Part shown: positions 52,601 through 57,584 of the stretch, in pieces
Position numbering within the stretch: the first letter of the stretch is position 1
Layout: each line of letters begins with the position of its first letter
Source: Chaetoderma sp. LZ-2023a
Taxonomy: Eukaryota; Mollusca; Caudofoveata; Chaetodermatida; Chaetodermatidae
Reading direction: 5' to 3'
Length of the DNA: 64,000 nt
Assembly (NCBI GenBank): GCA_034401795.1
Contig: CM067370.1
Location: 57,581,295 to 57,645,294, forward strand
Made by a program: the position numbers and the translations under genes
The notes under the pieces: model-generated
Databases searched by the model: none
What the model was told of the DNA's origin: nothing
What the model saw: only the letters and a program-made list of their open reading frames with translations

Positions 52601-53609
52601 AGAACTCCACCACTGAACGCCTCTTAACTCTCTCCACCTCAAGGGGAAGGAATTGGATCAAGAGGGCAAAGTGAGAAGACCTTTATAATAGGCCTCCAAC
52701 TCACTGGGCATAGAATTTTTGGTTAGATAACCTAACAGTATTAGTAGGAAATGGAACCATGGTGGAGAGACACAAACCCTCTGCTGATGTCATGTCCTTA
52801 TTTCTCCTTCACACAGACCTGTGGACATAAACACAAAGAGAGATTAGTCTTATATAGCACCTAGTTGAAAAAACCCAACTAATTAAGGCGCTTATCACGT
52901 TTAGCGAGAGTCCCGGAAACACATTACAACGGGACAAAACTCGCTAATTTTACTAGAAGTCACCTGATTTAAAGGTCCAAGGCCCTCCTGTGGCGAAGTC
53001 ACTCTCTCAGCCATCTTTGTCAGCGGTAAACTTCTATCTAATAGTCTTAAAAAGCTTTGAAAAGAGTATAGAAAGATTCTATCATGAAAGCATGTGTTGT
53101 CTCTCAGCCAATAAATTAGCAAAGAGGAAGTGCTAGTCTGCGCATGCGCGGTGGTGGGGCTGGCATCCGCCAGACTACGCTCTGACTCCCTGCCCAGTAG
53201 GGGCACCTAACTGTTTTTAATCTGAGTGTTTATTGAGTGAAAGCCAATATTTAGCAATATCAAAAGTATTAGGGAGGTAAGTATACTCTTGATGTGAAAA
53301 GGTATATTCAATGATTGCGGAGCCCTCCGAGTCCCAGTCAACGTTTTCTAGTTCAACCAAATTTGTTATGTAAGTTACCCATATGATTGCTGAGAACAAG
53401 AGCATGTGTCCAGTTGGCTCAGGGCCCCTGTTGGGGTCTGGGTTGAGTCATGGTGTGGGAGCGGTCAAATGGTCAAATTTATTATAACACGCCTCCTCCA
53501 AAACCTTTTAACAGAATTCAACCAAATTTTGTATTCAGGTCAGATTCGGCCGCCTTAACCATTAAAAGGTTAACATCACATGACATTTGCAGTTTCATTA
53601 ATGTTTTTC

Positions 53610-53657
<48 letters not shown>

Positions 53658-55999
53658 CAAATATACGACAAACATTAATGAAACTGCAAATGTCTTATGA
53701 TGTTAACCCTTTAATGGTTAAGGCGGCCGAATCTGACCTTTGCAATAGTCTTGATCAATGTCAATTTGCCAAGAGACGAGTTTAAAATTTTACCACTTCC
53801 CTTGACTTGGAAATGCACTGAGCACATTTATTTTAGCGACCTTGGCTTGTAAGTCAGACTCAGCTATATTGATAACATGATCAAAGCAGATTTAAATTGA
53901 AATTATTTTTTTTAATAAGCTAATACATTGATGATTTCACTTTAAAAGCTTTCCGGCTAATAGCTTACTGTAAGATTTAGCGAAACTCTGCTCTTGTATG
54001 AGATGATCCTGTCAGTTGACAATAGAATAAACCAGTGTGGTAGCCATGATCGGGTACACATGGTCCAAGATTTCCAGCCAGACAACAACCAAGCTGGGAT
54101 ATCTTAAATATAAACCACAACCAAGGTACGAGGCTAATATGAATATGAGTTAATTGAACCACCGGCACAGGCTGCAACCAAAACTAATTTCCATCTACGG
54201 GATAGACAAGGCAGATAGCCAGTACACAACTTGAACGCTATTGGGATAAGAAAGCGGGAATACTACACTGATACCTGAAGCAAATGGTTACCGAACTTAA
54301 ATGGTAAGAATGATGCAATAGCATACACTCTACCTATTTTTAGAATAGTCAAGCCAAAGCCAATGGACCTTTCCAAGTTTACCATCGATCAGTTTACCAT
54401 CAATGTCATATGATGTCATAATCAACTAAGTGACGTGTAGGATGACATCATAATCATGACGTCGTGAATGACTCGATATAGCCTGTCTTAAACACTTAAT
54501 AGTCCCACACGTACAAATTGTATGTTTTTGCTTTTTAATAAACATGCCGTTGAATATTTTGAAACTAACTTGACTGGGCGCTGTTGCAACAGCACCCAGT
54601 CAAATTAGTTTCAAAATATTCAACAGCTTACTTGTATAGTTTTCCGGAAATTGATAACCACAGAGTTCAGAAATCGATCAATGCCAACACGAGTGTGATG
54701 TGGGTGGAGCTTAGCAAGATGTGGGAAGGGCCTAGCAAAAACTGGAATGGTTCATTCAATAGAAATGCTTATTGCTCACCCTGTAAAATATTTCTGCTAA
54801 CTTTGGTAGAAGCAAGTTTCTTCTCATTCTTATTTTTCACCTTGTGCTCATCACTTAGTTTGTTCTTGTCTTCATAATTTTCATTGTCATCACATATGAC
54901 ATTCAATGTTTTCTCTTTGTCTATATTATTAACGAAGTAGCCTTGAAGTTTCTTTTTCATTGATGCATAATTCAGTCTCAGTTCATCGAGTTGCTTTCGT
55001 GTTTGTGCCAGTTCTTTCTCCATATCCGTGACGTTACCCGGTGAGCCAGACTTAACTTTTAACGGTGTTGTAGCTCGCTGCCGCATCTGAGAGATCAGCA
55101 TATTTTCCAAATCTGTTAAACGTTGATTGACTGACTCTTCCAGATCAGTCTGGCGTTTAAGAATAGGACTGAAGAGGAAGCAAAACATAATAAAGCCTAT
55201 CAACCAAACAAGTTAGATATTGTCCGACAAAATGTTGTAAAACATATTATTTCATTTGAAGACTAGGTTCTGTTGACTATTTAGAAGCTAATTTGACTGA
55301 ATGATCTTACATTATAAAATAAAGCAATTTAATATATTACATATATTCTTTCTAGCTAGAAGAACTCTGTTCAGCCTGTCAAGCGACTTTGTTTTTCTGC
55401 ATATGACACATCTGTATCGCTGTCACAAAATTGATTGTTATTGTATGTTATTGTACAGGTCATGGAATGGTATAGCATAGAGCTGGGTACAACATGGCTG
55501 GAAGAAAGTAGTATATATCAATGCAATGGAAATCTATAAGTATTATGCAAAATCACAGCTGGAGACAATTAACCGGCAAATAATATCTAAGGTTAATTCT
55601 AATGAGGGAACAGTAAACCCCGCTTGAGCTAATAATTTCAAATTGCCTTTTTAATAAATGGGAACAAGGAGAATATGCAATTAAAACATACATGCTATGA
55701 TGCAGGTAAAAGTACTGGTGGTCCATTAAAACAGTTGGTTGAATAATCACCTTGCAAAAGAATAACCACATAGCAGATTGTCCAAAATAATCGAGTTTAC
55801 CTGATACCTTGTCACTTTCCTATTCTTACTTATAATTAAGGTTCACTCTGTCCTAACATGTATATTATTTACCTGAGAAAGGGTGATGATTCAGTTGTTT
55901 TAGACTGCATTGATACAGATGATACAGGACTTTCCAATTTACGTTTCTTACCCATTCCTAACTTCGAATCACTAATTTTTCGCTTTAACGGCTCTTTGG
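20312..55999 (-). CDS. KIF22: KIF22/Kid-like chromokinesin, C-terminal half (six exons, partial gene)
   Basis: KIF22 is a plus-end-directed kinesin that binds DNA and pushes chromosome arms at mitosis. The visible 294 or so residues come from exons 55999-55873, 55168-54780, 45854-45708, 34643-34519, 33000-32941 and 20350-20312. Every border is GT-AG and all five junctions keep frame. In order they give a bipartite-NLS-like KRKISDSKLGMGKKRK, an SPILKR site, a coiled coil, a basic Ser/Pro-rich linker, and a helix-hairpin-helix (LHTVGMKRAKLIHGWREQH, then VEELKDVHGFTAKYVEGF). That C-terminus aligns residue by residue with what I remember of vertebrate KIF22. Motor-domain exons are not in the window. 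Introns of 704, 8925, 11064, 1518 and 12590 bp house the DIRS and other elements. Confidence 0.88.
21031..21128. repeat. DIRS internal complementary region, copy 1
   Basis: 21031-21083 is the reverse complement of the element's left tip (20746-20798). 21084-21128 is the reverse complement of the right tip. In known DIRS elements this region templates completion of the ends of a circular intermediate. Confidence 0.9.
21662..22590 (-). pseudogene. DIRS tyrosine recombinase, copy 1
   Basis: The recombinase domain is intact through its stop: Arg in RRRGEIHAL, the HSVRG (H-x-x-R) box, and Tyr in HYLCD near the C-terminus. Compared with copy 2 the upstream frame differs. One extra C in the run at about 22594-22599 fuses this domain to the methyltransferase frame (open from 23206), not to the long overlapping frame (24566-22575). 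It is listed as a pseudogene because the element is defective. Confidence 0.8.
22591..24694 (-). pseudogene. DIRS RT/RNase H/methyltransferase, copy 1 (nonsense codon)
   Basis: The RT core has SIDLKDAYFHI and the catalytic YIDDWLL, followed by RNase H (TVYTDASMEGWGACLE, RSDNSTVV). The frame ends at a TAG at 23234-23236, where copy 2 has CAG. Beyond it the same frame continues through the methyltransferase-like PNIDLFATKKNAK region. A second long frame (24566-22575) overlaps it on the same strand. Confidence 0.85.
24649..27492 (-). pseudogene. DIRS gag-like gene, copy 1 (exon 1 plus broken exon 2)
   Basis: Exon 1 (27492-27442) reads MAERMTSPEEGPGPLNQ and stops at CAG/GTGACT. Exon 2 would start at 26671 after TTTCAG with RPGCASCG, a Cys-rich segment. 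Where copy 2 reads on, this copy hits a TAG before VSKKGKRK. It is then open as 26470-25754 and, after a further frame break, 25845-24649. The function is structural by analogy with other DIRS first genes, not shown. Confidence 0.75.
27777..29375. other. KIF22 intron, repeats only
   Basis: Holds a single satellite-related stretch (about 28065-28110), a TTTTGAAACTAATTTGACTGGG half-palindrome pair (28175-28260) and two diverged tandem copies of a dispersed repeat (about 28600-28670 and 28760-28830, both with GAGATAT-AAACTGCTAAGTTGA-like sequence). No coding sequence was seen. Confidence 0.5.
29667..29765. repeat. Internal complementary region of the deleted DIRS element
   Basis: TTAAGTATCAACGCTCGTGA and following bases complement the left tip. 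TTTCACTTCACGAGTGTACT and following bases complement the right tip. The two halves are adjacent, as in the full-length copies. Confidence 0.75.
30190..31896 (-). pseudogene. DIRS gag remnant with conserved 5' exon
   Basis: Exon 1 (31896-31864) reads MAENAQTPEKQ and ends CAG/GTGTAC. The gag-like body (about 30990-30190) aligns with the middle of gag in copies 1 and 2, for example around 30390-30480 versus 25570-25670, but has many frame breaks. No long frame survives. Confidence 0.6.
32183..32940. other. KIF22 intron, nothing recognised
   Basis: AT-rich sequence with no exon, repeat family or motif that I could identify. Confidence 0.4.
32941..33000 (-). CDS. KIF22: KIF22 exon, second part of HhH domain
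   Basis: A 60-nt phase-0 micro-exon with acceptor TTTCACAG and donor AGA/GTAAGT. It encodes exactly 20 residues, VEELKDVHGFTAKYVEGFIR. It continues the helix-hairpin-helix directly from the previous exon. Confidence 0.92.
33001..34518. other. KIF22 intron with a degenerate TTTGACTGGAAGCC palindrome
   Basis: At 33430-33495 ACTAATTTGACTGGAAGCCA and ATGGCTTCTAGTTAAATT are inverted halves of the CAAATTAGTTTCAAAATATTC MITE family. The rest is unremarkable. Confidence 0.45.
34519..34643 (-). CDS. KIF22: KIF22 exon, first part of C-terminal HhH domain
   Basis: Acceptor ATTGTAG, donor GAT/GTAAGA, 125 nt. It encodes ILSVLNTGTVKELMLLHTVG followed by MKRAKLIHGWREQHESFKD. The GMKRAKLI hairpin and GWRE are hallmark positions of the KIF22 C-terminus. 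Confidence 0.92.
34929..35008. repeat. (CA)n microsatellite
   Basis: Almost uninterrupted CA repeat, two AACAC interruptions near the right end. Confidence 0.95.
35422..35635. repeat. Foldback MITE, CTCTGATGTCAATATT family
   Basis: Outer arms CCACTCTGATGTCAATATT and AATATTGACATCAGAGTGG are near-perfect complements. The centre contains GCTGTCTACAACAGC. It is related to 16660-16835. Confidence 0.75.
36850..37680 (+). pseudogene. 5'-truncated LINE, RT C-terminal part and 3' end
   Basis: The open stretch 36927-37376 has the late-RT features of non-LTR elements (KTEFTHIYLS, SKIVGSLL, LYNATCVSLMLYNCNSW, HRKHLHTITGHRW, PLSVKVAQQR). After a TGA the frame continues with FGHVLRMPEETTAQRSLEFA and DKTQWEKAKKD. 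The 3' end (GATTGCAGCTGTAGGATGTT and onward) also occurs at 15518-15583. Confidence 0.85.
37935..38023. repeat. Palindromic MITE, GTTGAATATTTTGAAA family
   Basis: Arms GTTGAATATTTTGAAATCTA / TAGCTTTCAGAATATTTAAC with inner GAAGGTTGTTGCAGCC and AGCAGCAACAACCTTC. An 89-bp near-perfect hairpin. Confidence 0.8.
38842..40147. other. KIF22 intron, nothing recognised
   Basis: AT-rich with a T-run/G-run at 39170-39185. A frame of 100 codons at 39816-40118 has no recognisable domain. Confidence 0.4.
40148..40345. repeat. Tandem repeat, 2.3 units of 84-94 bp
   Basis: Units start TCTACCC(A/G)TGA(C/T)GTCATC at 40148, 40242 and 40326 and share CAGACCAAATCCCAAAGCAA. The first unit has a 10-bp longer middle. 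Confidence 0.85.
40346..43566. other. KIF22 intron, dispersed low-copy repeats only
   Basis: 42230-42700 contains a diverged tandem dispersed repeat with ATGTTGAGCTAA(A/C) and AAGCATGTGCCAAAGTTTAA blocks and the TGACCTTTGACCT motif at 42518-42530. No exon-like sequence was found. Confidence 0.45.
43567..43638. repeat. (GTA)n microsatellite
   Basis: About 24 perfect AGT/GTA units. The poly-Val/poly-Leu frames over it are artefacts of the repeat. Confidence 0.95.
43690..44713 (-). pseudogene. Penelope-like element fragment: RT tail and GIY-YIG region
   Basis: From 44713 leftwards, FFLNTMVKNTDGQ, FDLYTKPTHTG and YGQFLRLRCICTYTEDF are the post-RT block of Penelope-like elements. After frame breaks, 44133-43780 gives SLLTCSKCKKQYVGTLCTF, IRIQEHL and PVSRHFNRPGHS, a GIY-YIG-like endonuclease with Cys pair. 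The core RT is missing, so the copy is 5'-truncated. It lies in gene orientation inside a KIF22 intron. Confidence 0.75.
44814..44900 (+). promoter_or_regulatory. Candidate core promoter next to the Penelope-like fragment
   Basis: GGGTATAAAAGGGACG at 44814-44829 is a strong TATA match, pointing away from the fragment. The TTCAGACTTTTGGTCTCACA sequence after it could be an initiator region. There is no coding support. Confidence 0.3.
45000..45707. other. KIF22 intron, nothing recognised
   Basis: AT-rich. Short frames at 45087-45365 and 45395-45580 on the minus strand have no recognisable features. Confidence 0.4.
45708..45854 (-). CDS. KIF22: KIF22 exon, Ser/Pro-rich basic linker
   Basis: Acceptor TTTTACAG, donor G/GTAGGT, 147 nt, phase 1 at both ends. 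It encodes DTPTLSASPLFAPLNKLRRK and a Lys-rich end. The frame is fixed by the neighbours, not by length, and its splice borders are clean. Its family similarity is weaker than that of the flanking exons. Confidence 0.8.
45855..46282. repeat. Intron repeats: TTTGACTG half-palindrome, (TA)n and half of a foldback MITE
   Basis: 45920-45990 holds GAATATTTTAAAATCAATTTG and a diverged inverted partner. 46181-46199 is (TA)n, followed by TTCGGCCGCCTTAACCATTA (46200 on), one arm of the hairpin found whole at 53537-53739. The arm ends beside the left tip of DIRS copy 2. Its last bases CTACCTACTACATAGAGA recur inverted at about 63403-63421. Confidence 0.65.
46569..46667. repeat. DIRS internal complementary region, copy 2
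   Basis: 46569-46621 complements the left tip and 46622-46667 complements the right tip. The junction reads GATTTCGTTTATTTCACATC. Confidence 0.9.
47200..50097 (-). CDS. DIRS tyrosine recombinase in a 965-codon frame
   Basis: The last 310 or so residues are a tyrosine recombinase. They comprise a SAM-like N-domain (AYNYKINRFAEWCSKRC), catalytic Arg in ARRRSEIHAL, the H-x-x-R box HSVRG, AQWHCESSF, and Tyr in DHYLRD. This enzyme joins the circular cDNA to the target without an integrase. The preceding 650 codons of the same frame overlap the RT/RNase H/methyltransferase frame on the same strand. They read as Ser/Gly/His-rich sequence with no known domain. True translation probably begins well inside, near MFMAKARRGSTSRAY. 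Overlap of recombinase and RT genes is known in DIRS elements. Confidence 0.88.
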   Translation of the reverse strand: MSTSIPRWTDGRPISRPHARVGTVNSGPFSLAMAFSRVSSRLDDRPAIATVSSADLDSKSERSRSKVVYRGGNKFPHTKRSYSAGTEVSGLLFNPVLSNKEHRRVETNSQPQAIEQVHRDAQFQDGDCALGVGGVREGNVDSVDRFEGRLFPHPHTQEFPSLPEICIPGQTVGIQGATLRNFHGSSGFHPCGSCDHRIPPQEKHSSPHVHRRLAVESAHPGKFVGQSRDCFENSHRLRLDDQFPKIRADSIPEVCLPGDVLRSRDRICLSYSGESSETHLINSVSVRQSSCPGTGLLENAGVDGFIGTSHSSGRLTQAADPVISHDTMDPEYRFAGLECVSVGASDSSPAMVVGHRESLGGGYANPSPPSGDCVYRCIDGGLGSLPGRVHDIRALESGTVKGTYKSTGAKSSSPGPGTFLTESSGQDCSYSFRQLNSCDLHKPPGRNEVAQSLYDDMETALLVSGSPDYLESSSYSGKVKPASRLIEPKDECFTHGMATKSMCGGSSVRPLGETQHRFVRNEEECEDDDVRLSDSGSKRFRNRCVSYQLGENVCIRIPSSNPDSKNSSENQTRGMPSASDRPGLAKPIMVYGSAGPSGLQSGSSASDGRYYLPGQGPSQQSVNVQIDCVDVVKESRIKEGFSEQAAMFMAKARRGSTSRAYNYKINRFAEWCSKRCIDPMDASIQVVADFLCHLYDAYSLKPNSIAGYKSALMSVIPCLAKRGSDEVNTLNVLIKGMGNLRPRNPPVIPSWSLSLVLQVLGDKPFEPLSSISMKLLTLKTVFLIAAASARRRSEIHALSAEDDRFVVSGEGLKLLPRINFLAKNQSLKYPGQPIILPALTRYDPNSKAWCPVRALRRYKQRTAEWRTDQSALWLSYIEPHGRASKDTISRWIVECIQFCHKSATGKQVDVAKAHSVRGVVTSTALFNGVPVDDIMSVAQWHCESSFTDHYLRDTSNPLALSILKK
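48039..50495 (-). CDS. DIRS reverse transcriptase / RNase H / Dam-like methyltransferase
   Basis: An 818-codon open frame. The RT spans about residues 190-400, with SIDLKDAYFHI near 275, FGISTAPRVF near 313 and catalytic YIDD near 343. RNase H lies at about 500-620 (YTDAS near 507, HINLLELRAV, RSDNSTVV near 564). A region with PNIDLFATKKNAK and APDWPSRSWY (about 655-760) corresponds to the N6-adenine methyltransferase-like domain of DIRS elements. The first 110 or so codons overlap gag and are likely not translated. Expression could use frameshifting or internal initiation after gag. Confidence 0.92.
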   Translation of the reverse strand: MEVRDVDTSRRRLLWSITRGRCANSLRCFVVPTFAPHPLRIVPCRLEVVVARSEANHHRSAGLGRVRFGQQRGGRRLLRRSQPGSRPRTEVHAVLVVAREDLGGVIVPDGTVTAVRTAPVFLAKETVPLLHSLCPPLSLGGPMGGRLADHMQEWERLTQDRLVLRWLSVGYHPDWMTGPPSRLSLVPIWTPNPRDPDQRLCIGEEINSLIQKGAIQPAQRCPGFYSTLFLVTKNTGGWRPILNLKPLNKFIETPSFKMETVRSVLAGLERGMWTASIDLKDAYFHIPIHRSFRRFLRFAFQGRQWEFRVLPFGISTAPRVFTRVVLAITAYLRRRSIAVHTYIDDWLLKAHTRESLSASLEIVLKTLTDLGWMINFPKSELTPSQKFVYLGMFFDLETGYVYPTQERVQKLISLIQSVCDSRHVLARVYLRMLGLMVSLEPVIPQAALRRRPILLFLMTQWTQSTGSLDSNVSVLAPLIHHLQWWLDTENLLVGVMLTPPHPQVTVYTDASMEGWGACLEESTISGLWNLEQSKEHINLLELRAVVLGLEHFLQKVQGKIVLIRSDNSTVVTYINRQGGTKSPSLCMMTWKLLCWCLDHQITLKAVHIPGRLNLLADSLSRRMSVLPTEWQLNQCVADRLFDHWGKPNIDLFATKKNAKMTTYVSPIPDPSAFATDALAISWGRMYAYAFPPAILIPKILQKIRQEECQVLLIAPDWPSRSWYTDLLDLLVCNPVPLPLMDDIIFQGKALHNNPSMFRLTAWMLSRNLELRRAFLSKQPCLWPKPGGGQPPEHIIIKSTDLQNGAQKDVLIQWMHLFR
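50170..53014 (-). CDS. DIRS gag-like protein, two exons predicted
   Basis: Exon 1 (53014-52964) encodes MAERVTSPQEGLGPLNQ and ends CAG/GTGACT. Exon 2 (52221-50170) starts after CTTTTTCAG and is open for 683 codons. No ATG precedes the Cys-rich start of exon 2 (RPGCASCGRF, CFQCSPCG, NCEICKHW), which looks like a zinc-binding module. A Lys-rich coiled segment (DKLEEEKKKLKKEV) and a MEAFRTEMLGEMRRTIKD helix follow, then a long Pro/Ser/Arg-rich body with a basic Arg-Gly tail. The joined frame is phase 0. It is gag-like by position; its function is inferred. Confidence 0.75.
53300..53536. repeat. Dispersed repeat R2, copy inverted relative to 56480-56712
   Basis: Begins right at the DIRS copy 2 border (GGTATATTCAATGATTGCGG) and runs to ATTCAACCAAATTTTGTATT. 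The same sequence occurs in reverse complement at 56480-56712. Confidence 0.85.
53537..53739. repeat. Large near-perfect foldback MITE with a (TA)n centre
   Basis: Arms AGGTCAGATTCGGCCGCC ... TTCATTAATGTTT and the exact complement on the right, about 70 bp each, around (TA)n at 53605-53655. The only differences noticed are in the AAAAGG/CCTTT and CACATGACA/TGTCTTATG stretches. Confidence 0.9.
53740..54548. other. KIF22 intron; dispersed repeat, no exon
   Basis: 54355-54450 matches, in part, the repeat flank at 28290-28410 (TGATGTCATAATCA motifs). Nothing else was recognised. Confidence 0.45.
54549..54624. repeat. Perfect-type palindromic MITE, type copy of GTTGAATATTTTGAAA family
   Basis: A 76-bp hairpin: arm GTTGAATATTTTGAAACTAA then CTTGACTGGGCGCTGTTG, and its complement. 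Relatives occur at 17665-17695, 28175-28250, 33430-33495, 35285-35350, 37935-38023 and 45920-45990. Confidence 0.9.
54640..54755 (-). repeat. Satellite-progenitor repeat, single copy
   Basis: In reverse complement it contains CTAGGCCCTTCCCACATC, TTGCTAAGCTCCACCCACAT and CATTGATCGATTTCTGAA. These match 28065-28170 and the right flank of the 21-bp satellite at 17560-17625. Confidence 0.7.
54780..55168 (-). CDS. KIF22: KIF22 exon, CDK-type site and coiled coil
   Basis: Acceptor CTCTTCAG, donor G/GTGAGC, 389 nt. The split Ser codon forms SPILKR, a proline-directed site with a basic residue at the CDK1 position. Then come heptad-rich segments (LEESVNQRLTDLENMLISQM; MEKELAQTRKQLDELRLNYA) predicted as coiled coil, and a Lys-rich tail. 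Confidence 0.85.
55169..55872 (-). other. KIF22 intron, 704 bp
   Basis: An ordinary AT-rich intron. 55270-55300 has a weak AAGCTAATTTGACTGAATGA match to the palindromic MITE. No exon lies inside, since the flanking exon phases join directly. Confidence 0.6.
55873..55999 (-). CDS. KIF22: KIF22 exon, NLS-like region
   Basis: Acceptor TTCTAG just upstream, donor CAG/GTAAAT. The 127-nt exon starts with two bases finishing a codon from an exon outside the window and ends two bases into a Ser codon. It encodes KEPLKRKISDSKLGMG and KKRKLESPVSSVSMQ, a basic bipartite stretch fitting a nuclear motor. Confidence 0.85.
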
Positions 56000-56124
56000 C
56001 TAGAACATAAAGTAATCATATCTACACATGGGTTACATAGCAAGGTATTACAAAAAGCAGGTTTAGAGTAGTTATTAATTAATATCATTATAGCGTGAAC
56101 TAGACTGGATGGTCCAAGACATGC

Positions 56125-56380
56125 CATTACGAATTCCCATGTTTACCACTTTGCGTTGTTCCAGTTCACCTGTCTGTAAAATAGGTACCTGTGAGGGCAG
56201 TGTCGGCAATGTGGAATGTCAAAGCCTCTGAGCGCCTATAAAACAGCAGCCGGGCTGTATGCTCCCAAAAGGGAGTTGAGATTGTCAAGGAGTGAAATGG
56301 GCCCAATGACCAGGGGGTAAAGTTGGAAAGTCGGCTGAGCACGCAAGTGGAAGCAGACTATAAACCTGACCTATACCTAT
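56125..56380. repeat. SINE-like repeat body
   Basis: The block GTTCACCTGTCTGTAAAATA, then CTGAGCGCCTATAAAACAGC, GCTGTATGCTCCCAAAAGGG and a TATACCTATACC tail resembles SINE bodies of marine invertebrates as I remember them. No RNA polymerase III A/B boxes were identified, so the head may be missing. Confidence 0.35.
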
Positions 56381-56399
56381 ACCTATATATATACTTTGA

Positions 56400-56712
56400 C
56401 CTTTTGACCCTCGAAATTTGGCGCAGAGCCAAATGTAAATTCCTTTTGCACTTCGCAGTCATATAGGCAAATCACATACAAAATTTGGTTGAATTCTGTT
56501 AAAAGGTTTTGGAGGAGGCGTGTTATAATAAATTTGACCATTTGACCCCTCCCACACCATTACTCAACCCACACCCCAACAGGGGCCCTGAGCCAACTGG
56601 ACACATGCTCTTGTTCTCAGCAATCATATGGGTAACTTACATAACAAATTTGGTTGAACTAGAAAACGTTATTTGACTCGGAGGGCTCCGCAATCATTGA
56701 ATATACCTTTCT
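56400..56712. repeat. Dispersed repeat R2
   Basis: Reverse complement of 53300-53536 over 56480-56712, extended leftwards with TTTGACCCTCGAAATTTGG. The shared core includes TTTTGGAGGAGGCGTGTTAT and CAACAGGGGCCCTGAGCCAA. Confidence 0.85.
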
Positions 56713-56741
56713 TACACCCATATCAGTGGCTCCTTTACATG

Positions 56742-56865
56742 CCCACTTGAAACCAGGATAGGACTATTTTTGGAAGTTTACAGCTGGAATGACTGACTCA
56801 ATAACTGAGCCAGTCATTCCGGTGGTAAATTTTCTGAAATGGTCTTTGGATGGTCTGCAAATTGA
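56742..56865. repeat. Foldback MITE, CACTGGAATGACTGGCTCG family
   Basis: The core CTGGAATGACTGACTCAATA / GAGCCAGTCATTCCGGTGGT forms the hairpin centre. An A-run follows at 56901-56917. Confidence 0.7.
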
Positions 56866-57584
56866 CTTATTGCTACTGTAGATGATCTAGAGAAAGTAGC
56901 AAAAAAAAAAAAAAAAATAACAGCTGCTGGTCATATCTATAAGTCAGAAAATATAAACTCTGCTGAATCTACATGTATATGGTTTTTATTTTTTCACTCT
57001 CCAGATAATGGCACAGTCCCCAGATATAATGACATGAGGTTGGCACAAAGGCCTAATAGTTGATAGACCTACCACTGAAGGTATTCTAAATGTTGTTCAC
57101 ACTGTGCCATCAAGTGTCTGTGTAAACCTCCAGCTTATTTTGATGTCTGCTCTTGCTCTAAAACCTAAGTTTATTTTGTTTTGTTTCCCACCATTTTTTA
57201 CTCAGGCCACATACAAAATGTACATGCCATCCTATTGTCATTTCTAGTGTACATTATGTGTGTTGTTTCATATATTTGTCAAAATCCGATGCCACATTTC
57301 CTGTCATCGTTTCTATTTTTTTTATAAATTTATTTATCTTTTTAATTATTTGCTTTCTATTTGATTTTTGGCTAATTATTGTCCTTTGTAATGTGTTACT
57401 CAGGTAATATGTGTGCTATTTTAAATTTGCTTTAAAATCTAATGTCACGCTTGCGAATGTAAGATGAACTTGTTTAACCTTCCTGTTCCCTGATTTATTC
57501 TATCTACCCTGCTCCTTGCAAAAATATTGCCTCCCATTTCTTTGCCGACACCAATCGTGGACATTTTGATCAATAAATGTGTGT

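Larger units (their letters stand above)
46283..53299 (-). mobile_element. DIRS-type retroelement, copy 2 (long frames intact)
   Basis: A 7.02-kb element, very similar to copy 1, in the intron between the KIF22 coiled-coil and linker exons. Inverted terminal repeats lie at 46323-46498 and 53107-53283, and the internal complementary region at 46569-46667. All three gene regions are open: gag (53014-50170 with one predicted intron), RT/RNase H/methyltransferase (to 48039) and recombinase (to 47200). The high similarity between copies and the intact frames point to recent activity of the family. Confidence 0.95.
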
